64,000 nt of DNA. Origin: Rubellimicrobium sp. GTDB lineage: Bacteria; Pseudomonadota; Alphaproteobacteria; Rhodobacterales; Rhodobacteraceae. Shown piece by piece: positions 1-8,024 of this stretch. The position numbers and the translations under genes are program-made. The stretch lies in contig JADYZU010000051.1 of NCBI GenBank assembly GCA_020852925.1, positions 1 through 64,000 of the forward strand, written 5' to 3'. Each line of letters starts with the position of its first letter. Position 1 is the stretch's first letter. The notes beneath the pieces are model-generated. The model saw only the letters and a program-made list of their open reading frames with translations. It was not told the DNA's origin and did no database searches.

Positions 1-13
1 GCCCCGCGCGCCC

Positions 14-80
14 CTTCATCTGTCTCCAAATATCCCGGGGGGAGTCGCCCATCGGGCGACGGGGGGCAGCGCCCCCCTCC
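14..80 (+). repeat. Dispersed intergenic repeat, copy 1
   Basis: First of three copies in this window of a roughly 70-base intergenic element. It begins CTTCATCT, carries CCAAATATCCCGGGGGG, then two hairpins. The middle hairpin is GTCGCCC (44-50) with GGGCGAC (54-60) around a 3-base loop. The second is GGGGGGC (61-67) with GCCCCCC (71-77) around AGC. The other copies are at 49649-49717 and, inverted, at 54590-54660. The middle hairpin has a different sequence in each copy but always pairs, which suggests a structured RNA or DNA element. It sits just upstream of the SRP RNA promoter. Confidence 0.8.
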
Positions 81-86
81 TTGCGC

Positions 87-115
87 TTGCGCCGCGCGCG
101 CGCGCGCCCTATATG
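87..115 (+). promoter_or_regulatory. Predicted sigma-70 promoter of the SRP RNA gene
   Basis: TTGCGC (87-92) and TATATG (110-115) are separated by exactly 17 bases. Transcription from here would start about 7 bases downstream, at the 5' end of the SRP RNA terminal helix (about 123). The spacer is almost purely alternating C and G. The fit of spacing and start to the RNA end is the main support; no mapping data exist here. Confidence 0.65.
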
Positions 116-122
116 CGGCCCC

Positions 123-216
123 GAGAGGCTGGCGCGGGCAGGCGCCTCGCCAACCCGGTCAGGTCCGGAAGGAAGCAGCCGCAACGAGCCCCGCCTGGGT
201 CGCTGTCCAGCCTCTC
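123..216 (+). ncRNA. ffs: Signal recognition particle RNA (small bacterial 4.5S type)
   Basis: Contains the near-invariant SRP domain IV loop, GTCCGGAAGGAAGCAGCC, within 157-180, which binds the Ffh M domain and the FtsY complex during co-translational targeting of membrane proteins. The ends pair as GAGAGGCTGG (123-132) with CCAGCCTCTC (207-216), giving a single long hairpin of about 94 nucleotides, as expected for the small SRP RNA that lacks the Alu domain. A promoter with correct spacing lies directly upstream. The gene converges on transaldolase, whose stop codon is only 10 bases beyond. Its protein partner, ffh, happens to lie at the other end of this window. The family is certain; exact ends are inferred from pairing. 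Confidence 0.95.
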
Positions 217-226
217 ACCTTAGCCG

Positions 227-1165
227 TCACAGCCGCTCGGCGATCATCCGGTGGAGTTTCAGCGTATCCGCCTGGAAATTCCTGATCCCTTCGGCCAGTT
301 TCTCGGTCGCCATCGCGTCCTCGTTCATCTGCCAGCGGAATTCGGCCTCGTCCATGACGATGCGCCCGGCCCCGGTCGCCCCTTCGGGCGACAGCCGGCG
401 CGGCAGCGCGCCCTCGTCGGCCGCAAGCGCCTCCATCAGCGCCGGCGCGATCGTCAGCCGGTCGCACCCCGCCAGCGCCTCGATCTGCCCGGTCGAGCGG
501 AAGGAGGCGCCCATGACGATGGTCGAGATCCCGTTCGCCTTGTAATAGTCATAGATCCTGCGGACCGAGGCCACGCCGGGATCGGTCTCGGGCGTGTAGG
601 TCTGGCCGGTGGCCTTGCCGAACCAGTCGGTGATCCGCCCGACGAAGGGCGAGATCAGATAGGCGCCGGCATCCGCGCTCGCCACCGCCTGCGCCATCGA
701 GAAGAGCAGCGTCATGTTGCAGCGGATGCCCTCGGCCTCGAGGATGCGCGCCGCCTCGATCCCCTCCCAGGTGGTGGCCAGCTTCACGAGGATGCGTTCG
801 GGCCCCACGCCGCGCGCGCCGAAGGCCGCGATCAGCGCGCGCGCCTTGGCGACCGAGGCATCGCGGTCGAACGACAGCCGCGCGTCCACCTCGGTCGAGA
901 CATAGCCCGGCACGATCGCCGCCAGTTCGGCCCCGACCATCACGGTGAGGTCCTGCGCGATCGCCTCGACGGCATTGGTGCGGCCGCGGCCCGCCTCGAT
1001 CACCCGCGCCACCTGATCGGCGAGCGACGGCATCTGCACCGCCTTCAGCACGATCGAGGGATTGGTGGTGCAATCCTGCGGCTTCAGTGCCCGCACCGCC
1101 TCGATATCGCCGGTGTCGCCCACGACCACCGTCATGGAGCGGAGCTGTTCGAGTTTCGTGGCCAT
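227..1165 (-). CDS. tal: Transaldolase (TalB-type)
   Basis: 312-residue class I transaldolase, the usual length of the TalB group (about 315). It moves a dihydroxyacetone unit between sedoheptulose-7-phosphate and glyceraldehyde-3-phosphate in the non-oxidative pentose phosphate pathway, in the cytoplasm. The Schiff-base lysine is in [11 protein letters not shown] (about Lys128). The early DCTTNPS and the [10 protein letters not shown] motifs are typical, and the C-terminal [15 protein letters not shown] block marks the long TalB form rather than the short fructose-6-phosphate aldolase-like form. I chose the ATG at 1163-1165 because AAGGGAGGG lies just upstream and the protein then starts like its family; an upstream in-frame extension to 1306 is unsupported. 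It is divergent from aroQ and convergent with ffs. Confidence 0.95.
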   Translation of the reverse strand: MATKLEQLRSMTVVVGDTGDIEAVRALKPQDCTTNPSIVLKAVQMPSLADQVARVIEAGRGRTNAVEAIAQDLTVMVGAELAAIVPGYVSTEVDARLSFDRDASVAKARALIAAFGARGVGPERILVKLATTWEGIEAARILEAEGIRCNMTLLFSMAQAVASADAGAYLISPFVGRITDWFGKATGQTYTPETDPGVASVRRIYDYYKANGISTIVMGASFRSTGQIEALAGCDRLTIAPALMEALAADEGALPRRLSPEGATGAGRIVMDEAEFRWQMNEDAMATEKLAEGIRNFQADTLKLHRMIAERL

Positions 1166-1227
1166 CGCGCCCTCCCTTGATCCTGCGCCGGGCATAGGCC
1201 GACGCCCCGCCGAATCCAAGCCCCGCC

Positions 1228-1255
1228 GAGCCACCCCGCCGGAGCCACCCCGCCG
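1228..1255. repeat. Exact 14-bp tandem duplication
   Basis: GAGCCACCCCGCCG occurs twice head to tail (1228-1241 and 1242-1255) in the intergenic region between the divergent tal and aroQ genes. The region of about 155 bases otherwise shows no clear promoter hexamers that I could trust. Probably a replication-slippage duplication. Confidence 0.7.
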
Positions 1256-1320
1256 CCCATCCGCCCTTGCCGCCTGCGCGGGCATTTGCGAGAACCCCTG
1301 CGTCACAGGAGAGAGCGCCG

Positions 1321-1767
1321 ATGCCCACGATCCTCGTCCTCAACGGCCCGAACCTGAACCTGCTCGGCCTGCGCCAGCCCGAAATCTACGGCCACGCCAC
1401 CCTTGCCGATGTCGAGGCGCTCTGCCAGCGCACCGCCCGGGGCGCGGGCCTGGCCGCCGATTGCCGCCAGACCAACCACGAGGGCGTGATGATCGACTGG
1501 ATCCACGCCGCCCGCGGCACCGCCTCGGGCATCCTCATCAATCCCGGCGGCTGGAGCCATACCTCGGTCGCGCTGCTCGATGCGCTCAACGCCTATGAGG
1601 CGCCGGTGGTCGAGGTGCACATCTCGAACATCCACCGGCGCGAGGCGTTCCGGCACCATTCCCACATCTCGGCCCGGGCCGAGGCGGTGATCGCCGGTTG
1701 CGGGGTGCAGGGCTATGCGCTCGGGCTGCTGCATCTGGCCGAACGGCTGGGGGCGGCCGGCGCATGA
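1321..1767 (+). CDS. aroQ: 3-dehydroquinate dehydratase, type II
   Basis: 148-residue type II dehydroquinase, the small dodecameric enzyme that dehydrates 3-dehydroquinate to 3-dehydroshikimate in the shikimate pathway. Diagnostic motifs are [10 protein letters not shown] at the N terminus, the flexible-loop region after it (RQPEIYG, with the catalytic Tyr), [13 protein letters not shown] (substrate-binding Asn and family signature), and [17 protein letters not shown] with the catalytic His. Start chosen at the ATG preceded by AGGAGAG; it gives the normal family length. The stop overlaps the start of rfbB by ATGA, so this housekeeping enzyme is translationally coupled to the dTDP-rhamnose operon, an uncommon arrangement. 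It is probably the first gene of a five-gene transcript. Confidence 0.96.
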   Translation: MPTILVLNGPNLNLLGLRQPEIYGHATLADVEALCQRTARGAGLAADCRQTNHEGVMIDWIHAARGTASGILINPGGWSHTSVALLDALNAYEAPVVEVHISNIHRREAFRHHSHISARAEAVIAGCGVQGYALGLLHLAERLGAAGA

Positions 1768-2807
1768 GGCTCCTCGTCACCGGCGGCGCGGGCTTCATCG
1801 GCTCGGCGGTGGTGCGCGCGGCGCTCGGGGCCGGGCACGAGGTGGTGAATCTCGACGCGCTGACCTATGCGGCCAATCCCGCCAATCTGGCCCAGGTGGC
1901 GCATCTGCCGGGCTATGCCTTTGTCCGGGCCGACCTGCGCGAGCGCGCCGCGCTCGATGCCGCGCTCGCGCGGTTCCGCCCCGATGCGATCATGCATCTG
2001 GCCGCCGAAAGCCATGTCGACCGCTCGATCGACGGGCCGGGCGATTTCATCGCCACCAATGTCACCGGCACCTTCAACCTGCTCGAGGCGGCACGCCAGC
2101 ACTGGGTCGCCGCCGGCCGGCCCGCAGGTTTCCGCCTGCACCACATCTCGACCGACGAAGTGTTCGGCCACCTTGGCCCCGACGATCCGCCCTTCACCGA
2201 GGATACGCCCTACGCCCCGCGCAGCCCCTATTCGGCGTCCAAGGCCGCCTCGGACCATCTGGTGCGCGCCTGGCATGCGACCTATGGCCTGCCGGTGGTG
2301 CTGTCGAACTGCTCGAACAACTACGGGCCCTGCCACTTTCCCGAAAAGCTCATCCCCGTCACGATCCTGAACGCGCTCCACGGCCGGCCGATCCCGGTCT
2401 ACGGCCGGGGCGAGAACGTGCGCGACTGGCTCCACGTCGAGGACCACGCCGAGGCGCTTCTGCTCGTGCTCGCGCGTGGGCAGACCGGGCGCAGCTACAA
2501 CATCGGCGGCAATGCCGAGGCGCGCAACATCGACATCGTGCGCCGCATCTGCGCGCTGATGGACCGCGCCCGGCCCGCCGGGGCGCCGCATGCGCGCCTC
2601 ATCACCTTCGTCGCCGACCGGCCCGGCCACGACCACCGCTATGCGATCGACGCCGGACGCATCCGCGACGAACTGGGATGGGAGCCGAAGGTCACGCTGG
2701 ACGAGGGGCTGGCGCGCACCGTGGACTGGTATCTGACGCACGAGGACTGGTGGCGCCCGCTGCTGTCGCGGCAGGGGGTGGGACAGCGCCTCGGGATGGG
2801 GGCATGA
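1764..2807 (+). CDS. rfbB: dTDP-glucose 4,6-dehydratase
   Basis: 347-residue extended SDR enzyme catalysing the second step of dTDP-L-rhamnose synthesis, dTDP-glucose to dTDP-4-keto-6-deoxyglucose. The N terminus has the NAD-binding TGGAGFIGS. The catalytic STDEVFG (Asp-Glu pair) and YSASKAASD (Tyr and Lys) are intact, followed by [17 protein letters not shown], which is characteristic of RmlB. The ATG overlaps the aroQ stop (ATGA), and its own stop overlaps rfbD the same way. Together with rfbD, rfbC and rfbA it forms the complete pathway from glucose-1-phosphate, implying rhamnose in the surface glycan made by the following locus. Confidence 0.97.
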   Translation: MRLLVTGGAGFIGSAVVRAALGAGHEVVNLDALTYAANPANLAQVAHLPGYAFVRADLRERAALDAALARFRPDAIMHLAAESHVDRSIDGPGDFIATNVTGTFNLLEAARQHWVAAGRPAGFRLHHISTDEVFGHLGPDDPPFTEDTPYAPRSPYSASKAASDHLVRAWHATYGLPVVLSNCSNNYGPCHFPEKLIPVTILNALHGRPIPVYGRGENVRDWLHVEDHAEALLLVLARGQTGRSYNIGGNAEARNIDIVRRICALMDRARPAGAPHARLITFVADRPGHDHRYAIDAGRIRDELGWEPKVTLDEGLARTVDWYLTHEDWWRPLLSRQGVGQRLGMGA

Positions 2808-3667
2808 GGATCGTCGTCCTCGGCCGCACCGGGCAGGTGGCGCGCGAACTGGCCCGGCTTCTGCCCGGGGACGGGGCGGTGTTCCTGGGCCGCGACGCGG
2901 TCGACCTCGCCCGGCCCGAGGCGGCGCTGGCCGGGTTCGCGCGTCATCTCGACGGCGCGGAGGCGGTGATCAACGCCGCCGCCCATACCGCCGTGGACCG
3001 CGCCGAGACCGAAGAGGCCATCGCCCTGGCGGTGAACGGCACCACGCCCGGCGTGCTGGCGCGCGCGGCGGCGGCGCGCGGGGTGCCCTTCGTCCAGATC
3101 TCGACCGACTACGTCCTCGACGGCAGCGGCAGCACCCCCTGGCGGCCCGATGCCGTGCCGGCGCCCGTCAACGCCTACGGCCGGACCAAGCTGGCGGGCG
3201 AAAGGGCGGTCGCCGCCGCCGGGGGGGTCCATGCGATCCTGCGCACCTCCTGGGTGTTTTCCGCGCATGGCCCGAATTTCGTGCGGACCATGCTGCGCCT
3301 CGGGGCCGAACGCCCTGCCCTTGCGGTGGTCGCCGACCAGATCGGCGGGCCGACGCCCGCGGCGGCCATCGCGCGCGCCTGCCTCACCATCGCGGCGGCG
3401 CTGCGGCGCGATCCGGCGCTTGCGGGGGTGTATCACCATGCGGGTGCCCCCGACACGAGCTGGGCGGATTTCGCCCGCGCGATCCTGGCCACGGCCGGCA
3501 TCGCCACGCCGGTGCGCGACATTCCCACCGCCGATTACCCCACCCCGGCGCGCCGCCCGCTCAATTCGCGGCTGGACTGTTCCTCGACCGAAGCCGCCTT
3601 CGGCCTGCCCCGCCCCGACTGGCGCAAGGCGCTGCCCGGCATCATCCGCGACATGGAGGCGGCCTGA
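2804..3667 (+). CDS. rfbD: dTDP-4-dehydrorhamnose reductase
   Basis: 287-residue short-chain dehydrogenase that performs the last step of dTDP-L-rhamnose synthesis, NAD(P)H-dependent reduction of the 4-keto group. The cofactor loop [12 protein letters not shown], the STDYVLDG strand (usually STDYVFDG), and [11 protein letters not shown] carrying the catalytic Tyr and Lys are visible, as is the RmlD-type [16 protein letters not shown] block. The ATG start overlaps the rfbB stop by four bases, and the TGATG junction couples it to rfbC. The length is normal for RmlD (about 285-300). Confidence 0.96.
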   Translation: MRIVVLGRTGQVARELARLLPGDGAVFLGRDAVDLARPEAALAGFARHLDGAEAVINAAAHTAVDRAETEEAIALAVNGTTPGVLARAAAARGVPFVQISTDYVLDGSGSTPWRPDAVPAPVNAYGRTKLAGERAVAAAGGVHAILRTSWVFSAHGPNFVRTMLRLGAERPALAVVADQIGGPTPAAAIARACLTIAAALRRDPALAGVYHHAGAPDTSWADFARAILATAGIATPVRDIPTADYPTPARRPLNSRLDCSSTEAAFGLPRPDWRKALPGIIRDMEAA

Positions 3668-4218
3668 TGGAATTGCGCGAGACCCCGATCGCCGGGCTTC
3701 TGGTCCTGCAACCGCGCCGGTTCGCGGATGCGCGCGGCTGGTTCAGCGAGACCTGGAACCGCACCACCCTGCGCGCCCACGGCATCGACCTCGATTTCGT
3801 GCAGGACAACCATTCGATGAGCCTGGCGCGCGGCACGATCCGCGGCCTGCACTATCAGGCGCCGCCGCGCGCGCAGGACAAGCTGGTGCGCTGCCTGAAG
3901 GGCGCCGTGCGCGATGTCGCCGTGGACATGCGCCCGGCCTCGGCCACCTTCGGCCACTGGTTCGCGGTGGAACTGTCGGCGGACAACGGGCTGCAACTGC
4001 TGATCCCCAGGGGATTCCTGCACGGCTTTGCCACGCTGACCGACGGCGCCGAGATCGCTTACAAATGCACCGATACCTACGCGCCGCAGCAGGACGGCGC
4101 GGTGCGCTTTGACGACCCCGACCTTGGCATCGACTGGGGCATTCCCGCGTCGGGGGCGATCGTTTCCGACAAGGACCGGGCCGCGCCGCTGTTGCGCGAC
4201 TGGGTCAATCCGTTCTGA
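3667..4218 (+). CDS. rfbC: dTDP-4-dehydrorhamnose 3,5-epimerase
   Basis: 183-residue cupin-fold epimerase, full family length, converting dTDP-4-keto-6-deoxyglucose to dTDP-4-keto-L-rhamnose. Recognisable are RGWFSETWN, the QDNHSMS segment, the catalytic-His motif RGLHYQAPP, and IPRGFLHGFATL, followed by the YKCTDTYAP tyrosine region. It begins one base inside the rfbD stop (TGATG) and is followed by rfbA after a 12-base gap containing a GGGGG ribosome-binding sequence. It acts as a cytoplasmic dimer between RfbB and RfbD. Confidence 0.97.
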   Translation: MELRETPIAGLLVLQPRRFADARGWFSETWNRTTLRAHGIDLDFVQDNHSMSLARGTIRGLHYQAPPRAQDKLVRCLKGAVRDVAVDMRPASATFGHWFAVELSADNGLQLLIPRGFLHGFATLTDGAEIAYKCTDTYAPQQDGAVRFDDPDLGIDWGIPASGAIVSDKDRAAPLLRDWVNPF

Positions 4219-4230
4219 ACAGGGGGCACC

Positions 4231-5109
4231 ATGCAGCGCAAGGGCATCATCCTCGCCGGGGGGACGGGCACGCGGCTCTGGCCGGTGACGCTGGGCGTCT
4301 CGAAACAGCTTCTGCCGATCTACGACAAGCCGATGGTCTATTATCCGCTGTCGGTGCTCATGCTGGCCGGGCTGCGCGAGATCGCCGTCATCACCACACC
4401 CCATGATCAGGAGCAGTTCCGCCGCACGCTGGGCGACGGCAGCCAGTGGGGCATCCGCCTGAGCTACATCACCCAGCCCTCGCCCGACGGGCTGGCGCAG
4501 GCCTATCTGCTGGCCGAGGAGTTCCTTGCCGGGGCGCCTTCGGCGATGATCCTGGGCGACAACCTGTTCTTCGGCCATGGCCTGCCCGAACTGATGGCCG
4601 CCGCCGATGCAAGGACCGTGGGCGGAACCGTGTTCGGCTATCACGTCGCCGATCCCGAACGCTATGGCGTGGTCGCCTTCGACGCCGCCGGGCAGGCGCG
4701 CGAGATCATCGAGAAACCGGCCCGCCCGCCGTCGAACCATGCGGTGACCGGGCTCTATTTCCTGGACGGCAGCGCGCCCGCGCGCGCGCGGCGCGTCACG
4801 CCTTCGGCGCGCGGCGAACTCGAGATCGTGTCGCTGCTGGGGATGTATCTGGCCGAGGGGATCCTCGCGGTGGAACGCATGGGGCGCGGCTTTGCCTGGC
4901 TCGACACCGGCACGCATGCCAGCCTGCTCGACGCCGGCAACTTCGTTCACACCTTGCAAAGCCGGCAGGGCCTTCAGACCGGAAGCCCGGACGAGGTGGC
5001 CTGGCGGCAGGGCTGGATCGACGATGCGGCGCTGCGCGAACGGGCGCGGATTTTCGCGCGCAACGACTATGGCCGCTACCTGTCCGCCCTGCCCGACAGC
5101 CCCGGGTGA
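4231..5109 (+). CDS. rfbA: Glucose-1-phosphate thymidylyltransferase
   Basis: 292-residue nucleotidyltransferase making dTDP-glucose from dTTP and glucose-1-phosphate, the entry step to dTDP-rhamnose. Motifs are LAGGTGTRLWPVT (nucleotide-binding loop), KQLLPIYDKPMVYYPLS, ILGDNLFFGHG (metal-binding Asp), the EKP motif in EIIEKPARPPS, and AWLDTGTHASLLDA. The length matches RmlA (about 290). It is the last gene of the aroQ-rfbBDCA operon and is followed by a 645-base non-coding stretch, so it probably ends the transcript, although no convincing terminator is visible directly after the stop. Confidence 0.97.
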   Translation: MQRKGIILAGGTGTRLWPVTLGVSKQLLPIYDKPMVYYPLSVLMLAGLREIAVITTPHDQEQFRRTLGDGSQWGIRLSYITQPSPDGLAQAYLLAEEFLAGAPSAMILGDNLFFGHGLPELMAAADARTVGGTVFGYHVADPERYGVVAFDAAGQAREIIEKPARPPSNHAVTGLYFLDGSAPARARRVTPSARGELEIVSLLGMYLAEGILAVERMGRGFAWLDTGTHASLLDAGNFVHTLQSRQGLQTGSPDEVAWRQGWIDDAALRERARIFARNDYGRYLSALPDSPG

Positions 5110-5299
5110 TTCGCCCGTGGCCGCCCCGGCCGATGCCGGTCGCGGCGGGCCTGTCACCCGGGCGCGAACAATACGGGCGGGTCGCGCGGATTGGCCGGAA
5201 CCCGGCAATCCCCCTCTGGTTGAGGCCGGGCTTTCGCCACATTCCTGCCGCGGTTTCCACGGGCGGGCACAATCGCGCCACAATGCTGCCCGCATTCAC

Positions 5300-5376
5300 G
5301 TTCGCGTGTGATCGCCCCGCCGGATGCCGCAGCGTCAATTCGGTGAAAATTGTCGGAATCGCGATCATGCGTGAAC
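5300..5376. promoter_or_regulatory. Candidate operator: inverted 15-mers flanking a small palindrome
   Basis: GTTCGCGTGTGATCG (5300-5314) and CGATCATGCGTGAAC (5362-5376) are inverted copies matching at 12 of 15 positions, 47 bases apart. Between them CAATT-N7-AATTG forms a second dyad (5336-5352) in an A+T-richer patch. Two inverted binding sites at about six helical turns suggest looping or cooperative binding by a regulator. No specific regulator can be named from sequence. Confidence 0.45.
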
Positions 5377-5535
5377 AATCCGGCGCAGGCGGGCACCTGT
5401 TTTCCGTAATGGAAACGATGAACCGGCCCGGGCGTTTTCCCCCGCCGGGTTTTCCCCCTTGATCGCCGGGGGCTTCGGGCACAACTGGCGCAAGTGAACG
5501 GCCTCCTCGCGGGCACCGATCCGGGAAACGCCCCT

Positions 5536-5564
5536 TTGACAGCGGCCCGATCCGGGTGATTAGG
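5536..5564 (+). promoter_or_regulatory. Candidate sigma-70 promoter of the polysaccharide operon
   Basis: A perfect TTGACA (5536-5541) is followed after 17 bases by ATTAGG (5559-5564), a moderate -10 match; GATTAG at 16 bases is an alternative. It would leave an untranslated leader of about 180 bases before the ExoY-type gene at 5755. Confidence 0.5.
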
Positions 5565-5754
5565 TTTCTCGAGGCCGCCGGATCCGCAGCGATGAGGACC
5601 GGAGGCCGCGGGGCGGTGGGGCCCTGTCGAACGGGAGTTTTGCCGGAACGACACCGGCACGGGCGGCCCGCAGGGTCCGCACGGGGAACAGGACAACGCA
5701 CGCTCTGCGCCCAGGTGACGGGCGGCCCGTCCGGGCCGGCCGCGGGAGCAGGTC

Positions 5755-6468
5755 ATGCGATCCACAGCCCTTCGGGGGGATGACGTGACGATTCAGTTTC
5801 GCAATTACGGGCCTGCACAGGTGGCCGGACTTCCACGCCGGCCGGCCCGGGACTTTCGCCAGGGGCCCTATGCGCGGGTGTTCAAGCGCCTGTTCGACCT
5901 GACCCTTGCCGGAATTGCCGCGGTGCCCGTCCTTGCGGTGGTGCTGCCGCTTGCCCTTGTCATCGCGCTGGACGGCGGCTCGCCCTTCTATGTGCAGGAG
6001 CGGGTCGGCCGCGGCGGGCGCATCTTCCGCATGTGGAAGCTGCGCACCATGGTCCATGACGCCGACGCCCGGCTGGAACGCCATCTGGCGCAGGATCCGG
6101 CGGCGCGGGCCGAATGGGACGCCTATCAGAAGCTGAAGCGCGATCCGCGCATCACCCGCCTTGGCGAGCTGCTGCGGCGCACCTCGCTCGATGAACTTCC
6201 GCAACTGTGGAACGTGCTGCGGGGCGAGATGTCGATCGTCGGGCCGCGCCCCTTCATGCCCTCGCAGGCGGCGATCTATCCGGGGACGGAATATTACGCG
6301 CTGGTGCCCGGCCTGACCGGGCCCTGGCAGGTGTCGATCCGCAACGAGGCGAGTTTCGCCGAACGCGCCACCTTCGACCGCGAGTATTTCCGCACCCTCT
6401 CGCTGCGCACCGATCTGCGGCTCATCCTGCGCACGGTGGGCGTGCTGCTGCATCCGACCGGCAGCTGA
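5755..6468 (+). CDS. Polyprenyl-phosphate sugar-1-phosphotransferase (ExoY/WbaP C-domain type)
   Basis: 237-residue bacterial sugar transferase that starts a Wzx/Wzy-type repeat unit by moving a sugar-1-phosphate from a UDP-sugar to undecaprenyl phosphate at the inner membrane. One hydrophobic re-entrant helix lies at about residues 45-70. It is followed by the amphipathic RMWKLRTM motif and the catalytic hallmark RTSLDELPQLWNVLRGEMS with VGPRP, then GLTGPWQVS. It has only the catalytic half found in ExoY/PssY and lacks the N-terminal CoA-binding domain of WbaJ-like proteins. Start: the ATG at 5755 follows GGGAGCAGGT; an internal GTG at 5785 after GGGGGGA is an alternative. The transferred sugar (galactose, glucose or another) cannot be read from sequence. 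Confidence 0.92.
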   Translation: MRSTALRGDDVTIQFRNYGPAQVAGLPRRPARDFRQGPYARVFKRLFDLTLAGIAAVPVLAVVLPLALVIALDGGSPFYVQERVGRGGRIFRMWKLRTMVHDADARLERHLAQDPAARAEWDAYQKLKRDPRITRLGELLRRTSLDELPQLWNVLRGEMSIVGPRPFMPSQAAIYPGTEYYALVPGLTGPWQVSIRNEASFAERATFDREYFRTLSLRTDLRLILRTVGVLLHPTGS

Positions 6469-6611
6469 CGCCCCCACTCTGGCCCGGTCCCGGCCCCTCC
6501 GGGCCGAGCCCTGCCGCAGCGCGGCCATCGGGGGTCATGTTTCTGCCCCGAAAGCGGGTTATCCTGCCTGCCGGGCCCGGTTGAACGGGCGGTCCTGATG
6601 GGGGGGAATCC

Positions 6612-8024
6612 GTGCCGAACCTCGTCGCGCTGGCGGCACTCCTGCTCTGGCCGGTGGTCACCGCCGTGCTGTTCCGGCGCCTCGGGCCGGGGCGGGCGCT
6701 GATCGTCGCGCTGATCGCGGGCTATCTGCTGCTGCCGCCGCCGCCGGCCGCGATCAACCTGCCGCTGCTGCCGTCGTTCGACAAGGACCACATTCCCGCC
6801 CTCTCGGCGCTGGCGGCGGCGGTGGCGCTGTATCGGCCGGGCATTGCCCTGCTGCCGCAGGGGTGGCTGGCGCGCGGGCTGGTCGTGCTGTTCGTGTTCT
6901 CGCCGGTGGCGACCGTCCTCACCAACCCCGAGCCGATGGTCCACGGCCCCGTCGTCCTGCCCGGCCTCAACTGGCGCGAGGCGGTGGCCATGGTCATCCT
7001 TCAGGCGGCAACGGTCACGCCCTTCCTTCTGGCCCGGCATTTCCTGAACCGCGAGGAGGATCACCGCGATCTCGTGGGCGCGTTCATGATCGCCGGACTG
7101 GTCTATTCCCTGCCGATCCTGATCGAGGTGCGCCTCTCGCCGCAGATCAACACCTGGGTCTATGGCTATTTCCAGCACCTGTTCAGCCAGATGATGCGCG
7201 ACGGCGGGTTCCGCCCGATCGTGTTCCTCTATCACGCGCTCTGGGTGGCCTTCTTCACCATGACCGCCGTCACGGCGGCGGCGGCGGTCGCGCGCCATGG
7301 CGGGCGCTGGCGGGCGGCGGGCTGGGGGGCGCTGGGCTGGCTCGGGGTCACGCTCGTGCTCGAGAAATCCTATGCCTCGGTGTTCTACGCGCTGGTGCTG
7401 GTGCCGGCGGTCCTGATGCTGCCGGTGCGGACGCATCTGAGGCTGGCCGCGCTGCTGGCGCTGGTGGCGCTGGCCTATCCGGTGGCGCGCACCTCGGGGC
7501 TGGTGCCGGACCGGCAGATCGTGGCCCTGGCCGGGCAGATCGGGCCGGACCGGGCGCATACGCTGCAATACCGGTTCGACAACGAACGGGTGCTGGCGCA
7601 ACATGCCCTTGAAAAGCCGCTGTTCGGCTGGGGTCTCTGGGGGCGCCACCATCTCTATGACAACGAGGACGGCCGCGTTCTGACCGTCACCGACGGGCAA
7701 TGGGTGCTGGTGCTGGGGGTGCTGGGGATCGTCGGGTTCGTGGCGCAGTTCGGGCTGCTGGCGCTGCCGGCGGTGCTGGCGTGGCGGCGGGGGGCGATGC
7801 TGGCCGGGGGCGGGGGCGGGATCTGGACCGGGCCGCTGGTCCTCATCCATGGGGTGAACATGTTCGACCTGATCCCGAACGCGACCGTGACGCCGCTGAC
7901 CTGGCTGGTCGCGGGGGCGATCCTGGGCCTTGCCGAACGCGCCCCGGCCACCGGCCCCGGGCGGACGGACGCGCGGGCGCAGGCGCAACCGCCCGGCCCG
8001 CCGCCGGTGCGGACGGTGCTGTGA
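6612..8024 (+). CDS. O-antigen polymerase/ligase-like integral membrane protein
   Basis: 470-residue polytopic membrane protein with about ten or more hydrophobic segments, for example residues 1-50, 115-140, 150-170, 205-290 and 360-440. A large polar loop around 290-355 contains NERVLAQHALEKPLFGWGLWG, resembling the periplasmic loop of the Wzy/WaaL family, where a conserved region follows an Arg/His-containing stretch before a G-W-G turn. By position, directly after the initiating transferase and before glycosyltransferases, it is the likely repeat-unit polymerase. The start is a GTG after GGGGGGAAT. Its stop overlaps the next gene by TGATG. Polymerase versus ligase is not resolved. Confidence 0.75.
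   Translation: MPNLVALAALLLWPVVTAVLFRRLGPGRALIVALIAGYLLLPPPPAAINLPLLPSFDKDHIPALSALAAAVALYRPGIALLPQGWLARGLVVLFVFSPVATVLTNPEPMVHGPVVLPGLNWREAVAMVILQAATVTPFLLARHFLNREEDHRDLVGAFMIAGLVYSLPILIEVRLSPQINTWVYGYFQHLFSQMMRDGGFRPIVFLYHALWVAFFTMTAVTAAAAVARHGGRWRAAGWGALGWLGVTLVLEKSYASVFYALVLVPAVLMLPVRTHLRLAALLALVALAYPVARTSGLVPDRQIVALAGQIGPDRAHTLQYRFDNERVLAQHALEKPLFGWGLWGRHHLYDNEDGRVLTVTDGQWVLVLGVLGIVGFVAQFGLLALPAVLAWRRGAMLAGGGGGIWTGPLVLIHGVNMFDLIPNATVTPLTWLVAGAILGLAERAPATGPGRTDARAQAQPPGPPPVRTVL

Larger units (their letters stand above)
5110..5754. other. Long intergenic regulatory region upstream of the polysaccharide locus
   Basis: 645 bases without a supportable gene on either strand. The centre (about 5270-5410) is clearly less G+C-rich than its surroundings. 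It holds an inverted pair of similar 15-mers at 5300-5314 and 5362-5376 and, between them, a small palindrome, CAATT (5336-5340) with AATTG (5348-5352). A candidate promoter lies at 5536-5564. The region around 5425-5462 has short G+C stems followed by TTTT that could be a weak terminator. The arrangement fits a regulated control region for the exopolysaccharide genes that follow. Confidence 0.6.

Noticed and set aside
91-108. Alternating CG run as a separate repeat element
   Set aside because: Short and fully explained as the spacer of the SRP RNA promoter.
5284-5462. Possible 59-codon plus-strand gene in the 5110-5754 gap
   Set aside because: No ribosome-binding site, codon usage unlike neighbours and proline-rich ending; the region looks regulatory.
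5425-5462. Terminator after rfbA
   Set aside because: The G+C stems there have a mismatch after five pairs and lie over 300 bases from the rfbA stop.
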